A DNA stretch of 64,000 nt from Plasmopara viticola (Eukaryota > Oomycota > Peronosporomycetes > Peronosporales > Peronosporaceae), in the NCBI GenBank assembly GCA_001695595.3, contig MBPM02000006.1, forward strand, positions 930,001 to 994,000, read 5' to 3'. Position 1 is the first letter of the stretch, and each line of letters begins with the position of its first letter. The position numbers and the translations under genes are program-made. Below are positions 33,095 through 45,177 of the stretch, one piece after another. The notes under the pieces were generated by a model that had not been told where the DNA came from, ran no database searches, and saw only the letters and a list, made by a program, of their open reading frames with translations.

Positions 33095-33310
33095 ATTGTC
33101 CATTGCAAACAGAAATATAGCGCAATAACTTCACGGTTGCAGGATTATCCACATGTTCTAGACAATTATCGACCTCTACTCTTAAACCTTAGTACGATAG
33201 GTAGAGAATGCATGGTCCACCCTAATAGAAACGTCTCGTCACCATGGTTTTACTGATATTAACTTGTCGCAGAACCGGTATCTATTCATGCGAAGTAATC
33301 CTTACTTTCT

Positions 33311-34108
33311 ATGTGTGGCAACTCTTGCTCCGAGTGCTGCTCTGGCAGCGCCCTCTTCGTCTTTAACGGCGTGGATCTATTGTGTGGCGTCGGACTCACG
33401 GTCTACAGTCTCTACATTGGTCAGCCATCGTCTTGATTGGCTAGAATTGCGATCTCTTACCTCAATATACAGGGCTCAACCACTACGCACCGCCATGGCT
33501 GTACGAGCCCATCCTGGCTGTAGGGGCTCTCTTGATCCTATCAGCTTTTATGAGCTGGTGTGGGTCTTCTAATCAAAGCTGCACGTCGTGTCTTTCGTAC
33601 TCGTCGTACCTGCTTATCCTGCTGGCATTAGCCGAACTGGTTTTGGCTATTGGGATTCTAACCCAAGGGTCCACTCTTGATCATTTTCTGCAACGACATC
33701 AACAGGAACTTAAACTCACGTGCGCAGATACATTTCTTTTCTTGTCCTAAATCCTTTATCTCATGTGTTGTTGTAGAAATGACCAGTTACGACGCCTGGA
33801 AAAGGACAAGTTTCTTCCGGCCTATGGACTATTGGCTCTTTTCGTCATGGAAGGACTGAGATTTTGTTGTAGTAGCGAGCTGTACCGTGCACGACGCCGT
33901 CGATTGTACCACTACCGACACCTTGAGGCAATCCATGATTTGGACGAGGAATTGTTGACGGTCAAGAAGGAGAAGGTAGTCCGATGTGGCTTTCACTGTA
34001 GCTGTGATTGTGAACTCACGGGTTTTTTCATTGCCGTAGGACATCACTAACAAGTATGCATCGCTGAGAGATAAGTACAAGAAAAAATACGTGCCATTGA
34101 GCCCGTAG
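33311..34108 (+). CDS. Four-helix tetraspanin-like membrane protein, gene 1
   Basis: Reconstructed as four exons: 33311-33419, 33473-33719, 33777-33975 and 34040-34108, giving 207 aa. All introns are GT-AG, 53-64 nt long, and the total is in frame. Helices: GSALFVFNGVDLLCGVGLTV; EPILAVGALLILSAF; YLLILLALAELVLAIGIL; YGLLALFVMEGLRF. The first helix with a following ...YSLYIG and the cysteines at the N-terminus (CGNSCSECCSG) recall tetraspanins. However, the large extracellular loop is only about 35 residues (GSTLDHFLQRHQQELKLTND) and lacks the CCG motif, so it is tetraspanin-like at best. The C-terminal tail is charged (KKEKDITNKYASLRDKYKKK). A paralogue lies at 41070-41690. Confidence 0.7.
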
Positions 34109-34169
34109 CGTCAATGTAAAAGCTCTAAATTTGAATGGATCTATCCTTGATTAAGCAATCAATTAATTG

Positions 34170-35480
34170 CTATAAGCACACTTTGAGTCGCCGGGCAATC
34201 GATTGAAGTGAGAGATCGAGCTCATCGTGGCGATGGCCACAGCTCCTTGCCATTTGCCGAACGACTTGGTCCAAATCTTTTTTCTGGTCGTTTTGAATGG
34301 CGTCGATTGCACCTCGTATCTGATCGTTCCGTTTCACCAAGCCGTCAATTGCATTTTTGGTGCGAAATTCTTGGGCTATCATTGCATCGGACATCGCATC
34401 CACTCGCTGATGCAATTGTGCCTTGTCCCGTTTGCCTTGACCGTCGAGGATTATTTGCAAAGCATTAAGTTTGCCACTCCAAGTCGACTGTTGCCTTGCT
34501 ACTGACGCACGAAGGGCTGAGAAAGCTTCAGCTAATACTTGGACATCCCTTGCCATTCTTGTCGTGGCTCCATACGCTTGCTCGTTTGAAACAACGAGAT
34601 CTTCTTCGAACTGACTGGTCTTTTCCTCAAGTCGTTTGAGCGTTTCTGCTGCATCTTCTTGAGAAATTTGAAGGGATTTCTGTGATTGAGCAGCTTCTCG
34701 CTCACGTGTCATAAGGTTTTCGGAGGTTTGCTTTACTAGTGCCAGCTCCGCTTGGGACTCATACAGTGCAAGCTCAATCTTTGCGCACATTTCTTGAACG
34801 TGCAGAAAGCGTTGTTCCAATGCGTGCTCGAGCTTTCCATCCGTTTGCAATGCTTCAGACTCTTGTTTTTGAAACGTGTTTTCTAACTTTGCCACCCGGT
34901 CTTCCAATTGTGACGCGGTGGCTGCAATTTTCTTGTGCATTTCCTCTACACGTCACGAGAGTGATTACTACTAGATAAAATAGAAAAAGATACGGGGCTA
35001 TTGTTCTACGACCTACCGACTTCATAGGTCACAACGTCGGACAACGAATCAAAGGCGTCGTGCAGCATGTCTACCTGATTCAAAAACGTTCGAATCAGCT
35101 GATATGACTCGAGTAGACGCCAGGAGTGCCCGTACCTTGTTCACCAAGGCTTGCAGCGTTTCGTCTCGTTTGGCCACTTCTTGGCTTCGAATCTACAAGC
35201 AAACAACCGACTTGAATGCACGACTCTACTATTGACGAGAAAAGGCGGACACAGTACTTCGAGTGAGGTTTTGAGCTCCTCGACATTTGACTCAAGAGCA
35301 TTCTACTTGATCGAATCCCAAATGCAACCCATACCGTGAATACATGAAAATTTTCCAGGAAGACAAAGGTGGCAAGAAAATGGATACCGATTTCTTGGTT
35401 AATGATACGGCGGACAAGGACTTGGCGGACGTAGCGGCCGCAGCCTTCGAGCTCATGGTGGGTCGACGAAGCGCCATCAT
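34170..35480 (-). CDS. Five-exon coiled-coil protein, unidentified
   Basis: Reconstructed on the minus strand from exons 35480-35388, 35302-35258, 35192-35136, 35074-35017 and 34945-34170, all with GT-AG introns of 62-85 nt and an open total of 342 aa. The start could also be the ATG at 35456 (MSSKAAAATSAK). The protein is helical almost throughout: NALESNVEELKTSLE, RSQEVAKRDETLQALVNK, LHDAFDSLSDVVTYEVEE, then about 250 residues of heptad-like coiled coil (ASQLEDRVAKLENTFQKQES onward). No membrane segment. It could be a cytoskeletal or flagellar/basal-body structural protein, but nothing in the sequence decides this. It converges on the tetraspanin-like gene, 61 bp away. Confidence 0.65.
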
Positions 35481-36484
35481 GACCAGTTTTAATACGGAAA
35501 CGACCACGTCCGTTACGAGAGCTTACCGCTAAAGGCTGCGACAGCTTTGCTGGCCGTAACCGGCTCTTCTATAGAAAAGGAGGCGGATACGCAACTCATG
35601 TCAGAGTCGGAATATGTGCAAAGATTTGTGCGGAGAAGACCGCGAATGAAGAAGCTGCAGGTCGTGCTGCACCACGTTCCTCGCTCATTCAAAACGATTC
35701 ACTGTATGGATTGTGGAGTATGGCCTATTGATTTGACATGATTTGAACACTGTTTAAAATTTTAGACTTTAACGGCTGCGACTTGAAGTAGAGAGCTTGC
35801 CGAGTCAGGTGATGCCCCAATGCAGTGCATTTGCTGGAATGTGGAAAGAGTATTTGTGCGAGTGTCTAAGAGGTGAGCGGAGACGCATTAAAAAATTAAC
35901 GCTTTTGTTCACCTCCTAGACACTCGCGCTTCTGCTCTTGCTAGTCGCGGAACGGAGAAGTTACCGCTCATGACGGCTAGGTTAGAGCCGACGTTCAATG
36001 TCACAAAACTTGTCACTAAAAGCTGGAGTTGTATCACCGCTGGAAAGGCACTCGAACGCCCGTGCCAAGGTCCATAGCGCGAGCAGCAACTTTATTATTG
36101 CTCATGCTTCCGGGCTGAGCTCCAGCTAAATATGTTGCGAAACTGCAAATGTTGTACCGAGTATCAGTGTGACAGAGGGTGGCAAGTCAAAAAGAGCGAC
36201 TGAAACGAAAGTTGCTCAAAATTGCATATTCATTCTCTGCTGAACAGGATGAGAATGCTACCAAACGTTAAAGAGGTCAAAACGACAATCTCCGGCATGT
36301 CGCTTATGAATAGAAGCTTTGAGTGTAGAAATACAAAAGTTTCCAAAAATTGCATTGGAATTTTTAACCTGGGATGAGTCAAGCAAAAAACTTCCACCGA
36401 TGTGCCCATTGAGCAACGCACGATGGATTTGGCATGCCTGCATTTAATAATTTTCTCAGTCCGTAACAAGTTGCACTTGCTAGC
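35481..36484. other. Intergenic, nothing certain
   Basis: About 1 kb between the coiled-coil gene and the next small-family gene, which are divergent, so both promoters probably lie here. A plus-strand frame (35547-35741) containing SIEKEADTQLMSESEYVQRF looks protein-like but has no partner frame or recognisable domain. Confidence 0.35.
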
Positions 36485-36886
36485 ATGATGACTATCTTCC
36501 CTCCACGTCGCTCGTTGCCCAACAGCTTAAAGCTTTGTCACCTGGCCACGTTGAGAGAGAACACGGAAGAGCTAGGCCCCACCGAGCAGTTGGACGATCA
36601 CCGTCCACTTGGGTTGGCTGTAGATCACACTGACGAGCCTTTGCCGGCTTTAAAGCACCGTTCAAAGTCCGAGAGCTATATTTGCACGGCGCAAGGCGTT
36701 GTATTTGAGGACAATAGAAGCGAATGCAGTTCGAAACTTGACCAACTTGTGGCATTAGCCACTAGCTCCAATGCACGAGGTACACGGAGCAACGTCTTGA
36801 TAGCCAAGAAAGCACTGCGGTATCGTAAGGCAAGTGGACGCCGTCGTATCGTGTTTCCAAACTTGCCAGATGGGTGCTTGGCATAA
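36485..36886 (+). CDS. Small uncharacterised paralogous protein, member 4
   Basis: A 133-aa single-exon frame. The C-terminal block is nearly that of the member at 8247-8624: LKHRSKSESYICTAQGVVF, then LDQLVALATSSNARGTRSNV and LIAKKALRYRKASGRRR. The N-terminus (PPRRSLPNSLKLCHLATL) is distinct. No export or membrane signal. Together the four members show a conserved C-terminal module attached to variable N-termini, the pattern of a fast-evolving lineage-specific family. Function unknown. Confidence 0.75.
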   Translation: MMTIFPPRRSLPNSLKLCHLATLRENTEELGPTEQLDDHRPLGLAVDHTDEPLPALKHRSKSESYICTAQGVVFEDNRSECSSKLDQLVALATSSNARGTRSNVLIAKKALRYRKASGRRRIVFPNLPDGCLA

Positions 36887-39800
36887 CACGATGCGAAGCA
36901 GATGCCCTGAGATATAGTCATGGGTCATCGTAGTAACTACTTATATTTGAGTGTGGAGGTACTGAAAGAGGGTAAATGTTGTTAATTGTTGAGATACAAA
37001 TTATAATGATGTGTGCATTACGAATTTGGTGTGCGACGGGATCACATCGTGCTCGATCTTCCAATGCGACCGCCCGTAACATTAAAGCTTGTGTCAAAAG
37101 CTATTGAGTCATATAAATACGGTGAGGTGCCATAGAGAATATCTCACAATGGGGTATGTCCTAATCGAAAGTGCGGTAGCGGCTTTTGTCGTACTTATTC
37201 GAGTAGGAACAAATCAAAGATACGGCTTTCTTTTACACGCATCAATTCATTGAGCCTTGAATAAGTAAAAAGTAATTTAACTAAGCATCGCATTTTTACC
37301 TGCACGTCTGACTCGTCGGAGAAATTGTCTACCTAAACTCCATCGTTGTTGTCGTATAATCTAACGCATATGTGGATACAAAGTATACACTGCATATACA
37401 CTTCATAAGCCTCTACTTTCGCGGGCTTCCCTGCTGCCAAAATGTCGGAGTGCGTCACAGCGTTCAGTCAATGCAAAAAATATAGAGGGCTCAGGTAGCA
37501 CAGACTCTACAAGCCCCAGCCGAAGTGATCCAATCCCGGGAAATATAAGGCTCCCACCTTCGGAAGAAAGGAAAGTCGAGGTGATCCAATGAGGCACTAA
37601 AGCAGCCATAATCACGGACGACGAGGTACGTATGGCGCTCGCACTCTCTTAAATAGGAGGCCAAGCTATTGGCAAGGCATTCACTCTGTACTTTATGTAC
37701 CGGAAAACCATAGAGCAACAGATAACAGAAAAGTTCAATTCAAAAGAATGGGTTCGCCAGCAATTACAGCTCTTTGTCTGCGGTATATCGTTCAGTCATT
37801 TTTATGAATTATGATAGTTAACAGTCGTCATTACTGGATTGCCACGCTTTAGACAAATCAAGGTGACCATATTCATGGACGTCGTAAGGGTATATCCGCC
37901 TCGCGTCCCGAGTATACGAGTGCAGGCAGCGACGATAAATAGCAATTAGAAGATGTGGCTGCGCTTTTCTTAAGTGTACTGAAGATAAGTAGAGCTACAA
38001 GTACGATCGCTTTCTCGAAAGGGCATAAATGTCCCTACAAAATTTCGAGTATGGCCTCGCGTTCTCGAGTCTAGCCTTGATCAAGTTAAGCCTCTACCAG
38101 CGAGGCAGCGTTCTTTGCCTTGGCTGTGCCAAGCAAGGGTACACAATCCCAAAAGAGATCGACAGAGTGGTCTGTCTCGCCCACTTCTTAAAGAGTCGCT
38201 GACAGAAGCCGCGCCTAAAAGCAAAAGCACGCTGGTCTTTGTGGCGAGAAACTAAGGACTTTATGGTAAAAGTTTCAGTGCACATAATGCAAGCTTTGTC
38301 TCTCTGAGAATGACAGCTCTTGCTAGATGGTTATGATGGTGAAAAATCATCGTGAGTATGAGTAGACTACGATGCGCCAAGAAAATTGACGCGCCGGCAA
38401 CGAATGCGGTCAGTAAGTATGAGCCGACCGAAGCTCTTAGAAAAAGCATCAGAATCAGGTCAAATTTAATACGACTGGTTAGTGAAGGTTCGAGCGCCGG
38501 CAAGTCCTTTTACTCGCCGAAAAAGGCAGTAAAGTACATCAGCATACGATTTGGTAGCCATGCCAAAATGAGCAACAGAGGCCACCGCTTCTTTCAAAAC
38601 TTTATAAAGGAAAGCTAGTTTTAACATAGAAGCACAAAATTATGTAAACAAAAGGACGATAATGGAGTTGCCAGTTCTCTGGGTCATGTAAAGATTAATC
38701 AAGCAAAGTTGAAGATGACTACTTTTGGACTCTACACGAAAACAAACCTTTGGTTTAAGGCCGGCACATACCGTGGGTAGCAAGCCAAGAACCATTCGTT
38801 CATCAGAAATCTGCCCATCCAAATACTTTAAAAAAGCTAACAAGCCATAACGGCGGAAATCGTATGCCTACAGTTTTATCGTCCGGTTGTCCGCGAAGAT
38901 GGCAAATGTATTATCTTCGTACGATGAAAAGGATAACTAGTCTCGTGGTCGCTCCGGCAAAACCTCGACGGACTTATTGCCCACTAAGTCAGTCAAAACC
39001 ACAAGCTTACGGTTCTGTCGCCCGATTGCAAATCAAAGCTGTTTCAGTTTTTGTTAGACTAGTTAGGCATTACCCGTACAATTATTGAAGGCATTAGGGA
39101 TTAAGGGACCCGATATGATTCGAGAAGCTCGTTGATAAAGACTTTAGTGCCGAGTATCAGAAGGAGGAGAATATAGGAGAATACGACGGCCTACAAGACA
39201 TATCACGGATCAATTTAGTACCAACGCGACACGCGATGAGATTTGTACTATATACACCCTCGGGTATCGCTGTGTTTTGAGAGATCTTTCACTTTCTGAG
39301 CAATAAATACCACGAGAGAATGAACGCTCTTCTGTATCGGGAAAATCCAGCCAACGCAAACAGTCTTTGATAGAAATGGGACTACTACTTGAGACGGTCG
39401 ATGGCAGTTAAATGAGTTAGAGTATACCTTGATATCTCGCTCATTTGTCATTTACGAATTTACTTTATAGGCTATACTAGTTAAAGCGGCGGTATGGCTT
39501 TAAATTTAGCGTAGCTAGATTTGGCATCAACGTCACCACTAGTTGAAAATAATGCCTTTATTCAGTTAGTGTACGGTCTATTAATTAGGGATTAACGACA
39601 ATAACGGAACAACTTACTGTGTGAAACAGTGGACACGGTAGTTAAAAGAAGTTGGTGACTGTTGTCACACTAACATGTGCATTAAAAGAGTAGGCACTGT
39701 AATCTAATAGCAATGCAGTCCCGACCACAATAACGATTATAATTGTGCGTTGAAGCTAAGCGCCAAAAATTTGGCCGCAAATCAAGCTGATACTTTAAAG

Positions 39801-41069
39801 GGCTGTTACCAAGCCGTAGACAAAGGTAAACGCCACACGGATTCTTTCTTCCTCACTCCCATTACCGTCACCAGTTTCTGAGCTGGGTGCTTCTCATCCG
39901 TTCGCCATGCATGAAGGGCTGATTGATTTGGCCCATCGCCCCAATGAAGCGCATCGTGTATCAGTTATACAAATCCTTATTATGATATCTACCTAAAAAA
40001 ACACCATCCTTTTCTTCTTCAAAGCATCGTAGAAATTCGGACGAACCGATACATGGCATCCTCGATTCGATCAATTGCGTTATTACTATGACTCTTACTA
40101 CTGCTGCAGCTTTGTTTTGGTCGATAACGTTCAATGCAGTGGGCAAAAATACGAGACAATTCTTCGTCCAGATGAATATGTATTGAACATTTTGGCTTTA
40201 AACCTGCCAACCCTGATACTTTCTACATATTGTGCTCGTATATCTGGATAAATTTTGTGCATCTACGGGTTTTCCCGCACTTTGAAGTCCAAGTCGTGAT
40301 AGGTACGGTCGCTTGAGTAGTAATTCAGGTCACCTGCTTACAGCACACAATTTACAAATCTGTCGCAGACCGTCACTTACCGATACTTTTTTTTCAGAGT
40401 TGAATTCCAGTAGGGAATTTGTGAAGAGCCAAAGCATTGCTCTTCATTTTCACTGCCTTCCTGAGTCAGGAATGGCTGAGTTCTCGCGCATGCTGCCTTC
40501 CTTGATTTTACAATATGGAAATGGAATAAGCGAGTACGATTGGGGTAGTTTGCCGAGCGTATAATCTTTGACGCGATAAAATATTGTGATGCGATGTTAA
40601 AACTGTTGCCGCTGGACGCTCGGCAACGGTGTGAAGAGTCAGAGTACAATCAGAACTAAGGTATTCGGAAGAATTTGGTCGTCATGGTGGGTCTGTGATT
40701 ATAACGTACCATAACTACAGCTCTCGAAGGGAGTACCAGTACTAATAATTTCAAAGGACACAGCAAAAATAAGTGAAAATTGATGGTGATAGTTTTCCCA
40801 ATACGTAGTACGCAAATCATCCGTACATTCCTATTAAATCGTCAAAGCTGAAGTGCAGCTTATCGTGTGCAAGCTTTAAATGTGGCGCAGTGCCTTGCCG
40901 CCGCGCTGGCTACTAGAATAAGAGACATGAGCTCTAGGATTGTAAGTGATAAACTGTTGCATCTATTACATAAAGATTGATGCGAATCTAGTGTAGGTCA
41001 CAGTCAATCTTGTTGGTGTGGTTGACACTAGTATTTTCGATAGTTTTTTATTTGTATAACTTTAACGTA
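36887..41069. other. Gene-poor stretch with weak coding traces
   Basis: No gene can be supported. A plus frame at 38352-38618 ends with KSFYSPKKAVKYISIRFG, a faint echo of the small-family block (KKALKYR). On minus, frames at 39961-40210 (HIHLDEELSRIFAHCIERY; LRCFEEEKDGVFLGRYHNKD) and 40377-40649 could be exons of an unidentified gene, but I could not join them convincingly. Plus frame 38864-39088 is unassigned. Confidence 0.3.
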
Positions 41070-41690
41070 ATGGCCTCGTGCTCCGAATGTCTCGCTAGCG
41101 CCGGACTCTTTATCTTTAACGGCGTGGATCTAGTCGCAGGTATTGCTCTCTGCATCTACAGCCTTTACATTGACACGAAGCACGTTGCTTCACCTTGGCT
41201 TTATGGTGCGTTGCTATCTAGAAATCTTATGTATCGTCGAAATCTCACGAAAAGGCCTCAAAGTTCCTTTACTTGTTATCGGCAGTACCTTGGTGGTCGT
41301 ATCCCTTATGAGCAGCTTTGGATTAGTCTTTCGGAGCTGCTCCGTTTGCATGGCGCTATCGTCCGATGTGTTGATGTGGATCTCTTTCGCCGAACTTGGT
41401 CTGGCTGTCGTGATCTTTACGCAAGGAGGAGCTATTGGCGACTTCTTGCGTGAACACAGCAGTGAGCTCAAGCTCAGGTTGGTTAATCTATTCTGACGCG
41501 AGTTAAAACGTGTGCCAACACATTTCTCTTGAGTAGCGGCGATCAATTGGCGCAGTTCGAGCGTCACAAGTTCTACCCGGCGTACGCGTTGTTAGCATTG
41601 TGCTTGATGGAAGCTCTGCGACAACGTTATAGCACGACCCTGCATCACGCACGATTGCGCCGGCAGTACCAGTACGAAATGCTGGCCTAG
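41070..41690 (+). CDS. Four-helix tetraspanin-like membrane protein, gene 2
   Basis: Three exons, 41070-41205, 41255-41477 and 41537-41690, with GT-AG introns of 49 and 59 nt, encode 170 aa in frame. Clear paralogue of the gene at 33311-34108: CSECLASAGLFIFNGVDLVA versus CSECCSGSALFVFNGVDLL, SPWLYG versus PPWLYE, FAELGLAVVIFTQGG versus LAELVLAIGILTQGS, ELKLS.DQLAQFERHKFYPA versus ELKLTNDQLRRLEKDKFLPA, and YALLALCLMEALR versus YGLLALFVMEGLR. The first protein has a charged tail and a fourth exon that this one lacks. Four membrane helices, short second loop, no CCG. Splice sites align between the two genes, so they descend from one spliced ancestor. Confidence 0.7.
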
Positions 41691-42052
41691 ACCATCAACT
41701 TTCCTACTTGCTACGAACAGGTACCTGTCTGATTATGCTCATCAAATTGTATAGCCACCAATATAACTAGGCTTTTGTTCGAGTCTTGTAACGTGTAGAA
41801 GTGTATCTTTGTTTCTTGGTAGGAAGCAGGTCTACATTATTGTGTGACAGGTCAAAAACATTGTTGCAATCAATACGACTCAGACAGCTATTGACCACGT
41901 CGAAAGCAGCCAGATTGCGCTTTGCCACGACGAATATGAAGGCGCTAAACCGTCTCGAATGACTTTTTTGCTAAGATTTTACAGCAAAGCCGTTGCATTA
42001 GAGCAAATACAGATAGATTTACGTAGCAGCAATGTCGTGTTTACTAGCCATT
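41691..42052. other. Intergenic between convergent genes
   Basis: About 360 bp between the ends of the tetraspanin-like gene 2 and the UDP-glucose dehydrogenase gene. Both transcripts end here. No further feature seen. Confidence 0.4.
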
Positions 42053-43480
42053 TCAAAAAGGCAGTTCGCCAGAGATGACGTCAGCCCGACCAATCACATA
42101 AACTTTGGCACCTAAGGCTGTAATCTTGTCCTGGGGCAGAATGTTGCGTCCATCAAAAAAGAAAGCGGGTTTTGTCATGCTTTCGTAAATCTTTGCATAG
42201 TCCAGTGTCTTAAACTCGTCCCATTCCGTGAGTGCAGCAATGGCGTGTGCGTCCTTCGCCGCTTCGTACGGGTCGTCGTACACTGTCAGCAATCTATCTA
42301 TCATCGGGTGACTAGTCTTGCTGACACCTTGATACTCTAATTCGTGCATTAAATCTTCAATCTTCACTTGCGGATCATACACTGCCACGTTGGCTCTCTC
42401 TTCCAGCAAATACTTGACAATGGTAGCAGCAGGCGTCTCCCGTACATCTCCCGTATCTTTCTTGAACGCAAACCCCAAGATGCAAATCTTCTTGTTCGTG
42501 ACGGTATTAAACATGCGATAGATCATTGTCGTAGCAAATCGCGTCTTTTGATACTCGTTCATCGTCACGACTTGACGCCAATATTCAGCCACTTCGGGCA
42601 AGTGAAAACTCTGTGCTAAGTATACCAAATTCAGAATATCCTTCTGAAAACACGAGCCACCAAACCCGACAGAACAGTTTAGAAATTTACTCCCAATCCG
42701 GTCGTCTGCACCCACGGCACGTGCCACTTCGTGCACATTGGCCCCAGTTGCTTCACACACGGCCGAGATCGAGTTGATGCTCGAAATGCGTTGGGCCAAA
42801 AACGCATTTGCCACGAGTTTCGACAACTCTGACGACCAGACATTTGTCGTGATAATGCGTTCACGTGGTACCCAGTGAGCGTAGACACTCACGAGCTTCT
42901 CGACCGCCGCGTGTCCCTCAGACGTTTCTGCTCCACCAATCAAGATGCGACTGGGTTGTTGCAAGTCCTTAATTGCCGTCCCTTCTGCGAGAAACTCTGG
43001 ATTCGAAAGCACTTCAAACTTCAGTCCCTTTACATTGGCACGAAGCACGGCTTTGATGCTCTCGGACGTACGCACAGGCACTGTCGACTTTTCGACGACA
43101 ATCTTGCCCTTCGTTGCCACATCGGCAATCTTGCGAGCACAAGCTTCGCAATTTTTCGTGTCAGCGGCACTCCCTGCGCCAATGCCGCTTGTCTTGGTCG
43201 GTGTATTCACGCACACAAAGATAATATCCGCTTCATTAATATACGTATCCACGTCGGTGGAGAAGAAAAGATTCTTGTTGCGACGCGCATCCACCAATTC
43301 CTTGAGTCCTGGCTCATAAATGGGAATATCATCTGGTGTGTTCCACTTGGCGATCTGTTGCTCGCTGATATCCACGACGACGACCTTAATGTCGGGGCAT
43401 TTGGCTGCGATCACGGCCATCGTTGGACCACCTACATATCCGGCGCCCATGCAGCAGATGGTCATTTGAAACTCGGACAT
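42053..43480 (-). CDS. UGDH: UDP-glucose 6-dehydrogenase
   Basis: The 475-aa protein oxidises UDP-glucose to UDP-glucuronate with two NAD+, supplying precursors for acidic wall and matrix polysaccharides. Visible marks are the Rossmann loop GAGYVGGP (residues 12-19), VNTPT (91-95), STVPVRT (132-138), [11 protein letters not shown] (159-169), the catalytic-cysteine motif [10 protein letters not shown] (Cys277), and the second nucleotide-binding domain [17 protein letters not shown]. Length matches eukaryotic UGDH. The start at 43480 ([15 protein letters not shown]) is preferred; an in-frame ATG at 43618 adds 46 hydrophobic residues translated from a CTCTCTGT-type microsatellite, which the family does not have. 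The gene is intact and without introns. Confidence 0.95.
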   Translation of the reverse strand: MSEFQMTICCMGAGYVGGPTMAVIAAKCPDIKVVVVDISEQQIAKWNTPDDIPIYEPGLKELVDARRNKNLFFSTDVDTYINEADIIFVCVNTPTKTSGIGAGSAADTKNCEACARKIADVATKGKIVVEKSTVPVRTSESIKAVLRANVKGLKFEVLSNPEFLAEGTAIKDLQQPSRILIGGAETSEGHAAVEKLVSVYAHWVPRERIITTNVWSSELSKLVANAFLAQRISSINSISAVCEATGANVHEVARAVGADDRIGSKFLNCSVGFGGSCFQKDILNLVYLAQSFHLPEVAEYWRQVVTMNEYQKTRFATTMIYRMFNTVTNKKICILGFAFKKDTGDVRETPAATIVKYLLEERANVAVYDPQVKIEDLMHELEYQGVSKTSHPMIDRLLTVYDDPYEAAKDAHAIAALTEWDEFKTLDYAKIYESMTKPAFFFDGRNILPQDKITALGAKVYVIGRADVISGELPF

Positions 43481-44220
43481 GGGGCAGCAAGAGAGAGACA
43501 GAGAGACAGAGAGACAGAGAGTTACGGGAGCAAAAGGATAATGAAGATCGAAAAAGCTGAAAAGGCGGTGAAGAATGCGATTGGATGAGTTTACGCGAAT
43601 AAGGAAGCAGCGTCCCATTTAATTGGTTTTGCAACCGTTGTACATTGAGCTGCTAACTGATGGACGCATGATGAAGCTCGCTACGGCATCGTATCTTTAT
43701 AATCGAATGAAACCGTAGCTGTCCTTACAAAATCGTGTAACCTTGTAAGGTCCAAGCAGGGTCCGAGAATTATTTATACTCTCCGCTGTGAATTGCGTTT
43801 GTTCGTGCTGTATTACACCTCTTGGGAGCGTTGTTATAGCAATTAGTGCAACGTCCACGATGCGAGATAGATCTGCGGAAATAACTGCGTAATCAACGAA
43901 AAAGGATGCCGACGACCCGTGCGCAACTTGACGGTCCAATCGTCTGTGCCATTTTCAGCCAATATGAATTTGTGAGATGGGTGTGCGCTCGCAATGCAAT
44001 TACATTTATATTAGCATTGGACATTGTAGGTTTTCACGGCTACTCAACATGCGTCATTTGCATGCACCAAAAGACAAAACATACAACCATTACTCGTGAC
44101 TCGACTTGGGCTTAAATGCAACCCGCTTGCCTTCTTTTAGCTCTTGGAGCTTAAAAACAGCAATTAGACCCGCCTTAACCCAAATACAAGAGAAGCGTTA
44201 AGTCTTTCCCATCACTCTTT
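43481..44220. other. UGDH upstream region with microsatellite
   Basis: A GAGAGACA-type microsatellite lies at 43491-43521, immediately before the UGDH start and probably in its 5' leader. The rest (to the end of the TMX2-like gene) has only short unassigned frames. Confidence 0.5.
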
Positions 44221-45177
44221 TTAGAGCACAAATTCACTTTTTGCTCTTACCTGGTCAAGAACTGTCTTCGTCACTTTTCCATTGTCGTCGATTGGCGGTA
44301 ATCGCATCACTTCTTCGCCTGCTTGAAAAAGGATCAACGTTGGTAACTGCCACGATGACGTTGACACATTAATCCGATTTTCCACAGCCAAATCGGGCCA
44401 TTTGTTTACATCCACCCTGCCAAATTGGAGCATTTTCGACGAATATCTGCTCCATAGCCCACCATGAACACAATCTTTCTAGTTCCAACCTTGACACAGA
44501 AAGACCAATACCAACCTGAGCGAGAGGTCAGCGAGCATTGGTTCATGTTCCACGCAGGAGTCACTCCATTCCGCATAAAAGAACACGAGCCACGAGTTTT
44601 GCCATCCTTTTTTACTCGATTTCGCAGCTTTCTTGACCAACTTTTCCACCGCAGCTGGATTCAGCTCGACGACGTTGGAAGCGCCATCATACCTAGGCTG
44701 ACCCACTGCCACAAATAGCACTTTACATAGAATAGTAATTACCTAAACTTTACCATGATAGTAAAATAATAGCAAACATACCGAGACAGACGACCATATA
44801 CCATCCAAATAGAGTGATGTCCAAGTAGTAAAGCGACGCGAGAACAGCAATTTTGCCATACATAAAAAAGAGTGCAATGACGCCGTCCGCCGTCGCTTTT
44901 TTGCGGTAATTCAACAGCCAAGAGACCAGTGCTAGAAAAACAATCTCTTGTTCCTGTCGTTTCGATGAAATGAGAGCTAATTATGAGTGCTTACAGCCGT
45001 TTACTATACCAGTGGCAAGTTTAGAAAGTTCTCTCGCTGAAGGAGCGCCTCACTACTCTGATAGTAGCGGATTGGCACATACATGAGCAGTGCCACAGCA
45101 TTGCAGACGTAGTAGGGAGCCAAAAATCGCGTCCACATGCGCGTCGCGCTAGCTTTTAGTTTGTTGCGTGGTGCCAT
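44221..45177 (-). CDS. TMX2: TMX2-like thioredoxin-related transmembrane protein
   Basis: Four exons on minus: 45177-45010, 44953-44782, 44720-44516 and 44446-44221. All introns are GT-AG, 56-69 nt, and the total encodes 256 aa in frame. N-terminal membrane helices (YYVCNAVALLMYVPI; IVFLALVSWLLNYRKKATAD; ALFFMYGKIAVLASLYY) precede a thioredoxin fold with WLVFFYAEWSDSC, FGRVDVNKWPDLA, QLPTLILFQAGEEVMRLP. TMX2 proteins are ER-resident and have an S-x-x-C active site rather than C-x-x-C; here it reads SDSC, which fits. The length is close to animal TMX2. The cis-proline after QL is present. Role inferred from family: ER redox/calcium-related membrane protein. Confidence 0.88.

Noticed and set aside
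35344..35532. Plus-strand frame of 62 codons (MKIFQEDKGGKK...)
   Set aside because: It overlaps exon 1 and intron 1 of the minus-strand coiled-coil gene, whose splice sites and phase fit well, so the plus frame is probably a shadow.
42368..43588. Long plus-strand frames inside UGDH (up to 237 codons)
   Set aside because: They are antisense shadows of a clearly identified, intact enzyme gene.
43481..43618. 46-residue N-terminal extension of UGDH from an upstream ATG
   Set aside because: It translates a CT-rich microsatellite and is absent from the family; the ATG at 43480 starts exactly at the Rossmann fold.
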